A stretch of DNA of 64,000 nucleotides from Pseudoips prasinana. Its lineage: Eukaryota; Arthropoda; Insecta; Lepidoptera; Nolidae. The notes below the pieces were generated by a model. It had not been told where the DNA came from, ran no database searches, and was given only the letters and a program-made list of their open reading frames with translations. The stretch lies in contig OX621238.1 in NCBI GenBank assembly GCA_951640165.1, positions 29,040,001-29,104,000 of the forward strand, in the 5' to 3' direction. How positions within the stretch are numbered: the stretch's first letter is position 1; the number at the start of each line of letters is the position of its first letter. Below, in pieces: positions 12,301-21,300 of this stretch. A program made the translations under genes and the position numbers.

Positions 12301-15300
12301 GGGTACTTTCCAAACAAAGATATAGAATAGACGGACACAAATTACATTCACATTTTTCACAATGAAGTTCAGAACAAGCATTATAATTAATTGGATTATC
12401 CAATTAAATATGATGCTTATTTTGAATTTAATAGTTTTAACACCCGCCGCTTGCCGACATGTATTTTTTTTATACTTGTAGGACAATTTATTAAATACCC
12501 GAAAATCTATTTTCATTTACAAACATGTATGTCTACTATTTTTCTAACACTAAGTATTTCTGTTTGCGTGCAGGCCAGCCCGCGCTGCACCCGGCGCAGT
12601 CCCCGCAGCTGTCACAACAGATGTACCACAACCAGCACATGCCACGAAGGTACGTCTACATTTCCTTTTAGTTCACTATTTGACTAGGGATCTCTTGCTC
12701 AATTCAAATGTATTGAATGCCATCAATAGCCATCTTAGCAATATATTGCGTTTGATTATTGAAAGCTATGAAAGAATCTTACTCGTTAGTAAACTATATA
12801 ATTTTTTAATTCAGATATTGGCTCCCACCCGGTCCGCCGTCTCCGCAAAGAGCTCAGCCGCCTGTAGCGCCCAAACCGCAGGTATGTTTAATTAAATAGT
12901 CAATATTGGTAATTATTATTTTAGTAGTTAGTTTTTAACCTGTGTTAAATAAATATCTTGGGACACCTAACACACTCATCTGATCTCAAATCTGTGCATG
13001 TACTATGGCCACCAGGCAATTGATAAACATACATATTATTATATCTTTCAAAATATTATAGATAAATACCAACCAGACACAGAACAAATAATTGTGCTTA
13101 TCACACACAGATTTGTACCTACTGGGTGGGAATCGAACGCACACCTACAGGCCAGTCATTATGAGTTGTAAGGTGTATATTTAAGTCCGGTGAGGAGTAA
13201 CTTATATCAAGTCTATTCTTTTCATTACGGAAGACTAGGGGCATGGTTCATTGCAACCTTCAATAAAACATAAAGGCAAAGTAAGGGTGGCTTGTTTTTA
13301 ATAAAGCTCAGGATGGAATAAATTTAGAAGCTGTGAAATACACAGCCCGTCTCATCCGCAATCATTAACATAGTATCCAAAGGCCTCCTCCAAAGATCAA
13401 AACCAAGCCTAATCCAGCGGTTTCCAGCGACCCTCGCAAGATCATCGGCCTTCCCATGTTGCTTCTTCCGGTTCTTGTTCACCACTCGAGAACTTTTATG
13501 CTCCAGCGGCCGTCGATTCTACGAACAATGTCGGCCCGCTCACTGCCATGTCAATTTGGCTATTCTTCGGGCTATTTCGGTTACTTTGGTGTCTGCGGAT
13601 TTCCTAATTTCTAATTCGACCTCGCAGGAAACCCTCGGGTATATTTGCGTTCGTCAGAAATATTGATTATTATAATGTTGTCAGCAGGGTGCGAGAAGAG
13701 CAGATTTAGAGTGTGAGGAGCAAATGTACCCGCAGTCACAACAGCAGCCACAGCCTCAAATGCAACCGCAGCCTCAGTTACAACCACAGATGCAGGCACC
13801 ACCGCAACTGCAACAATCCAGTACCGTGCAGCCAGACGATGGTATGTATATTATTAAATAAAAACTAAACTAATACCCACTTGCCAATAAAAGCTTGCAT
13901 CTCAATAGCTTTAGGCTTTCGACTGGACATAGACGAGCTAATTAGTCAAGCAAGATTCATCACTATAATATCTATATATATAAAAATCAATGCCACTTTT
14001 CGTTGTAATGTTATAACTCAACAACGGCTTTACCGATTTGGCTAATTTTGGTCTTGAATTATTCGTGGAAGTCCAGGGAAGGTTTGTACGTAGAGAAAAT
14101 TTAAAAAAAGTCTAGAAAAATTGTATAATCGTTTTTTGTTGGAATGAATGAACTTAATAATCATTTTTTTTTATTACTATGCCTTATACGTAGCTAAGCA
14201 AGTACCGGGCCGCTAGTATTATATAGAAGTGCAAATGTGCTGAACGTAGGATTTTAGGTATTATTTTCGCCTTCTTTTTTTGTCTTTGTATAAATAAAAA
14301 GCCCGTATAAAATTGGATAAATAATGTTGCTAATTCACACTGGTCTATTAGTTTGAAGGACATATTTTTATTGAGTAGGACTTGATAGTTATGAGTATTT
14401 AAGAACATTGATTGAAATGATGTTTTACAGAGCGGTATGTGGCAAGTGCACTCGAACCACCTGCAGTGTCAGTATACCCCACCCCCGGTGCTAGCGGGCG
14501 CGCCGGGCCAGCGCCGCACAACCCGTGGCAGCGGGAGGAGCGGGAGCGCGAGCACGAGGTGCGCCGGGCACACGCTAGAGCACGGAGGTGAGCAATGTGA
14601 CGTAGTGAGCGTGTGCGAGTGTCAGTATACCCGGCCTCTGGTGTTTCATATGTGCCCCAATTCCCTTCTATTAATACAATAAATTAATTTGATAGAGACG
14701 CAGCGATAGCACAGCTGGTATCACTGGGCGCGTCGCGCACGCCCGTGCAGAACCAACAGCTACGCGCCTTGCAGCTAGAGAGAGACTTCGAGCTACGAGC
14801 TACGCAGCACGACCAGGTTAGACCGTAGCATTCCACCCAAAAAATCCCATTCGGCACATTTCTGTAAGAATTTTTTAAAGAATTCAATCGCAATTTCTTC
14901 AATTTCTCCAATGTCGTGACTAAAACATAATTATGAAAGGATTTTATTCGTTTTGTTTCTAATTATAAATAAAATTCTTAGTATTTTGACATGTTAACAA
15001 GAAAAATTTGCTGAGCGACTTTAGGTACTTGAAATTGTTACAGAACATGAATGGTTATAAAAACTGGTCAATCCTCATTTCTGCTATGTATTGCTTTGTA
15101 GTCGAAACTCGCCCAGTTTTGTTCGTCTATTGTATATTAATAAGATATTATTAAATACAAGGGCTGAGCAAATTCTGGAAACTATTTTAATCATTACATC
15201 CTGATATGCTAATTATAATTGTAGCAAAAGACCTGACAGAATATCGGATCCTATCAGAAATCTTTGGCTAAACAAATAGATAAATAAAAATAGCAATTAA

Positions 15301-18300
15301 TTTTGTGAAATAACTGTCATTAACCCTGTGACCCTCTAGGAGGAAGGCACCGCAGCAGAAGGCTCTGAAGACGTCGACTCCCTTCCCTCCGAACCTACGC
15401 CACTCCCTTCGCCACCCTCCTCACCCGCGCAGCCACCGCAGCCGCCCAAATCTATTCTCAAGACTAACAGAGTGGAGATCACCAATGGATATGCCTCTGA
15501 AACGGTTAGTCTCATTTCAATTTTCCATCTTATTCTTATCATGAAATCAGAAATATTGGCGTTTAATTTGGTTAGATTCTGAGATTTCACTTCAGAAGTC
15601 ACACTTGCTTTTTTGATTTATATAACGTTATTTTTTTATATGCTAAATGTATGTTCAAAATCATCATCGAGGTAAAGCAAACTAAGTGGGCAGTCATTCT
15701 TTATATGAGCGACCGCAAAATTGGTTTAATTTCTGAGCGTATCTGTGCTTTAGAGGGCCCGGTAAGCTCACGGTGCCGGCTGTAGTCATTAGACAGCCTA
15801 TAAGCTATAACAGAGGCCTACCGAGTGGCTTGGACAACTGTGACACCATTGCCTATACGATTGAATGAATGGAATACTAAAATAAAAAGGCCAGTCTAGC
15901 TGTGTCGTGTACCACAAGCTACCATAAATTGCCTAGTGAATAATGGACGTCCTGAACAGTTTATAACAGGGAATCGGACTGTTATGGTCGGACTAAAATG
16001 TGTAGTTAAATAAAATAAATAAATATTTTGGGATAACCAACACACTATCTGATCCCAAACAAGGCAGAGCCTGTACTATGGTAACCAGACAACTTATAAA
16101 CATACTTATATATTAATTCTAAGTAAATACATGTTATAGATAAATTACATCCAGACACAGAACAAATAATCGTACTTATCATACAAAGATTTGTTCTGGG
16201 TGGGAATCGAACCCACGACCTCTAGCTTAGCAGTCACTAACCACTAGCAAAAAAATATATTTAAGCGGACCTCTCATTGTATGGAAATCCTATACAACGC
16301 GTGATCAGCTTATACTGGAAATGTATAGCTTGATGACGTGTAGCCGTGTGTACTTGATAACGTTACCTTCGTTCCAGATACAGAGCTACGAAGAGAGCCG
16401 CGTGGCTGAAGTGAGTGCGGGCATGGGCGCCATGTCCATGGGCGTAGCTAACATGGCGCCCAGCGTAGCAGCTCCTCCCCCGCCCGCGCGCGGCTCGTCC
16501 TTCGCCGTCATGGCGGAGCGTGCGCGTACGCTGTCCCCGCACCGGCCGGCCATGCCCGACGCGCCGCAGTACGTATACCATGCTCTTTATTGTATATATA
16601 AAGACTAGTAAAATAATTCTAAGTTTATATCATTGACAATGTGTAGGGTAAGTAGTAAATAATTCTAAATCTACCAATAGGGATAGCTTAGTTAACAAGT
16701 GCAGCACGCCGGTGTGTCAAAGGGCGATATGTGATTATTTTAATACAAGTTTAGAAGTTGTCTCATTGAATAGTGTACACCTGTGTGCGATCTCATCGTC
16801 GTACATTTTGTGCTTACGCTGCAACGTAGGTACTTTGCTGATTTGCTGGCTGATGAGTCGCGTCATAATTTAGATATATAAAATAGTGAACTTATAACTG
16901 TGTAGCTATCAACAACTATTGAGAGATATAATCGCGTTCTACTCTATTACTGTAATTTACTAATAATTTAAATCAAATAACAATCACAAAAAAAAACAGC
17001 AGATACAAAAATATTGACTAAGACGAGCAAGCAACCTTTGCCTCTCACAGCAAATAACTAATTATGGCAAAAAAATATAATGTACGAAGGTGCGCAATTA
17101 TATAACCAATTACCGAAAAATATTAAGTGGGGCAAAATCTATGCCAACCTTTAAAAAATACTTAAAATACTATTTAACATCTAATCTGAGCGCACCTTAG
17201 TTTACATGTCGCTTCTAGCTACGCCCTATCTGTGTCACGTATCCGTCTTAGTACTGTTAGCTTCTTTTTTTATACAAATACCGTATATTGCATTTTGTTA
17301 ATCTCGGAACCAATTATCTAAAGTTGTAATTGAATGAGTTGTAATTGAACGTTTTAAATGAAATTATTTGATATCATAGTATATGACGTCTAGGATAAAT
17401 TATTATTTGTTTGTATGTTTTTTAAACGTTCTCATGTAAGTGAATTACTGTAGATTATTATGACAAAATTAAGATATCTCAAACCTTAAATAAACTCAAC
17501 TATTGCATCTTAGTGAAAGGTGTTTCTCTTTAGTTAACTTACAAACGTTCAGAACAAATCAGTGTACGGAGTTAACTAGTACAACCTGTGTTAGATTTAT
17601 ATGGCATGTGTAGGTGGCTAGTTTGGTGGGAATCGGGGGATTAATACAGATGCGTGCCGCGCAGGTCCCCGGTGAGCAGCTCGCGCGACAAGCGCGTGTC
17701 GTTCCACGAGCGCGCGGGCGCCCCGCCGGCGCCGCCCAGCTCGTCGCCGCCGCCGCTGCACGAGCACGCGCACAGCCACGACCAGCTGCCGCAGGCGCCG
17801 GCGCAGCATTCCACACAGCAGGACCCGGACGTAAGTATTGCGTGGTCTCCGCCACGAACATTTTAAGTGATAGCACGAACACGTAAAAGCAAATGTTTTG
17901 TGAGATTGCTGAGCAAATATTATAAAGAAAATATAATTAAATAAATAAAACAATAAAACAACAGTCTAAACCCCATATATTTTAAAGAAGATCTTGTTAA
18001 TTCATATCATGTCCTGTTATATTATTATTACCCTTACTTGTTTAATATACAGTGAAGATTCTATATCTTAAATGTCCAAAGAACTTTATTCCAAACTTGT
18101 AAAATCAAAATTAAAGATAAAATAGTAATAGTATAAAATATACCAGAATGTTGTTCAATATGTTTGTAATTTATGTATTTATAGAGAATAACAGTTTACC
18201 GACTGAGAGTTGATTCAGATTCTCTACCGAAATGAAACTATCGACTTAATGAGTGCTTAAATTATCTTACTTTTGTAGGCTCCTAGCTGATTAACAACAA

Positions 18301-21300
18301 CAACTTGTAACAACTGTCAAAATGTTCTTTTTACATAAAGTAGTTTATTATATTTCTATTTGTACTACCACCCGGGATCGACATCCTAATGTACTCTCTG
18401 CCTTGATTTTTTGCATAAAGATTTTTTTGTTGTCGTCTTTTCACCACGTTGCGGTCGCAAAAAAAGGCTTCGTTACCTCGAATACAGAAGTCGCAATTTA
18501 TGTAATATGATTGCGATAGTATCTATTATTGTTATTATATTGTCGATTTTTTTGTTTCGATGTCTCCCATAGGTTCAAGGTGAATAGTAACTGAACCTTA
18601 CACGTTTATCAAAGAATACGGAATAATTTTGATAGTTTGAAACATAATATATTTACTGTATCTTATGTATCCTAATTCTATGAATAGTTTGACCAGAAGA
18701 GCAGTCATTATCATTATTCCCAATTCAGTAGATCTAGGCAATCTTAATAGAATACGATTTTTTTGTACCGCAGCGGTTTATCGAGGAGGCGGAGAGCATG
18801 CTGGCGAGCCCCACGTCGCCGGCCGCCAGCGCGCCCGGCCTGGCGCACACGCCCGGCGTCATCGGCGCGCAGGAGGTCTACAGGTACTCGGACTTTGACA
18901 TTATTCGGACATCTTATATTATAGTCTTATAATAAACTAGCTGGTGCCCGCGACTTCGTCCGCGACAATTTTGAATGATGACCAGTATAACTACTTACTT
19001 CTAGCTTTATCTAAAAAATATAAATTTAAAAAGAAATAAGCAATATAAATTTAAGAAAACCTAACCTATAAATAACCTAGCTATGAAATAAACTTAAGAC
19101 TGCTACTGTTATTTAAAAAAAATTACCCGATGTCATCTTTAAGTAAAGTCAGTAAGTCAAATAAAGTAAAATAATAATCAACGATGCATTCATCACAAAG
19201 GTTACTCCCATTAGATTAGGTTGACCCGACCTCTTAGTAATATTCATGCAAAATTTGAAGTTAATCCATGCAGTACTTTTTGAGTTTAACCCGGACATAC
19301 ATACAGACAAACAGACAAAAATTCTAAAAATTCTATTTTTGGTTTCGATATCGATTGTAGATCACGCCCCAAGTATCCTTTGAAAAAATATTCAATGTAC
19401 AGTTTTGACTTTCCTACGATTTTATTATATGTATAGATAAGATCACAGCTCCTCCCCCGTAGGTGATAGCGTGAAAATATGTAGCCTATATGTTGACCCG
19501 ACCTCTTAGTAATATAAATGCAAAATTTGAAGTTAATCCATGCAGTACTTTTTGAGTTTAGCCCGGACATACATACAGACAAACAGACAAAAATTCAAAA
19601 AATTCTATTTTTGGTTTCGATATCGATTGTAGATCACGCCCCAAGTATCCTTTTAAAAAAATATTCAATGTACAGTTTTGACTTTCCTACGATTTTATTA
19701 TATGTATAGATTATGCCATAATGAACTTACTTTGTAGCAAAAGTTTTAACATGATTTATGAAATACATTTTTATATAATGGGCATGCGTAGAGAAAAAAA
19801 ATAAGTAATCATTGTATTAAACCGTCAATATACATATACCGTTGTCATTTAAACCCCATGATCATTGTCAGAAATAGTTGTCATAAATAGTTATTACAAA
19901 CTGAAAATTAAATAATAAATTATTAATTATTTTGTGTCTCCGATATTTCATGGATGAACTGAAAAGATTGGAGTAGTATAGTTTTTACTGGTAAACCATT
20001 TTTTGCAGCCCCTTTTTGATTTGATTATTGCCAAGACAACATTATCACTAAAATTAACACTTCTCATATCTATAAGTAAGCCAAAATGAGATTTATATGT
20101 TTGATCTATACATGTGCTAGCAGAAACTCTTATGGTAAGAACTATAGGACAGATTCAGGGATCCTCCTTAAAATCCTTTGTTAACTTTATGCGGAAATCA
20201 ATTTTGGGATAGTCTATAAAATATATGAATCGGATACACTCGCATCACTTAAAAAAATAGATGAAAATCCTAAAAAATAGATGAAAATCCTAAAAAATAA
20301 GAAGATAATACAAAGCTTAGAATGGTGTTAATGATTGATCGTTTTGCCCTCAGAGACCCGCGAGCGCGGCGTCTAGCCGAGCAGCAGGCGCGGTCGACAA
20401 CCGGCCCAATTCCCGAGCAGCTATCTTTCAAGGAGAAGATGAAAATGTTCGCCCTCGAGTCCGGAGAGGCCAGTACGCCCAAGGACAAGGTATGTATGTA
20501 CAATCACTTTATACTGCATTTGGCATTACGTCGGAAATGCATGTTAGAGGTGGTAGAAAGCCAGACGTAAAAATTTGGTTAACTAATCCAACTAACTTAA
20601 TAACAATCCACTTTATTGACGTATGATTTTGACTATATTACTCGAAAGTATGTATATTATATGATATTATACTTAATACTGCTTTTTTGTATAATTTCGT
20701 AATGTAGATATAGATAAATAAAATCATATGGAGAACACAACTATTCACGAAATAATAAATGAACGTAATCCTTACGAAGACATATACAGTGTTATGTTTG
20801 TTTATGACATAATGCGCACACACGTAGCATCTCTATGGTGACACTGGGGTGTCAGTTTTTGTTACTGTCACTTTCACTGTGTCACTTTCAGTTAGAAATA
20901 GTGAAATTTGTTTAGCACTTGGGGCATTACTGGGTGCTGTGTATATGTTTGTCTAGCTCACAATATAGCCTAATGCAATATTAAAGAAATTGCTATTTGG
21001 TACTTATATTATTAAATTGAAAATTCTGAGCAGTTGGAGAACGTAGAAAGCTTACCAACAGTAGTTTAATATGAGCAACAACTACACACGGCTACAAATC
21101 AAGCTGTAGTTTTTCAATATAAGCTGACCTCTCATTGTATGGAAATCCTATACAACGCGAGATCAGCTTATACTGGAAATGTATAGCTTGATATGTAGCC
21201 GTGTGTACCTCAGGGCACCTATATAGGGACTTTTAAGAGGATGCTTCCATAGCCAACCTATGAGGCGATGCTTTGACCAGCAGTGGACGTAATTTGGCTG

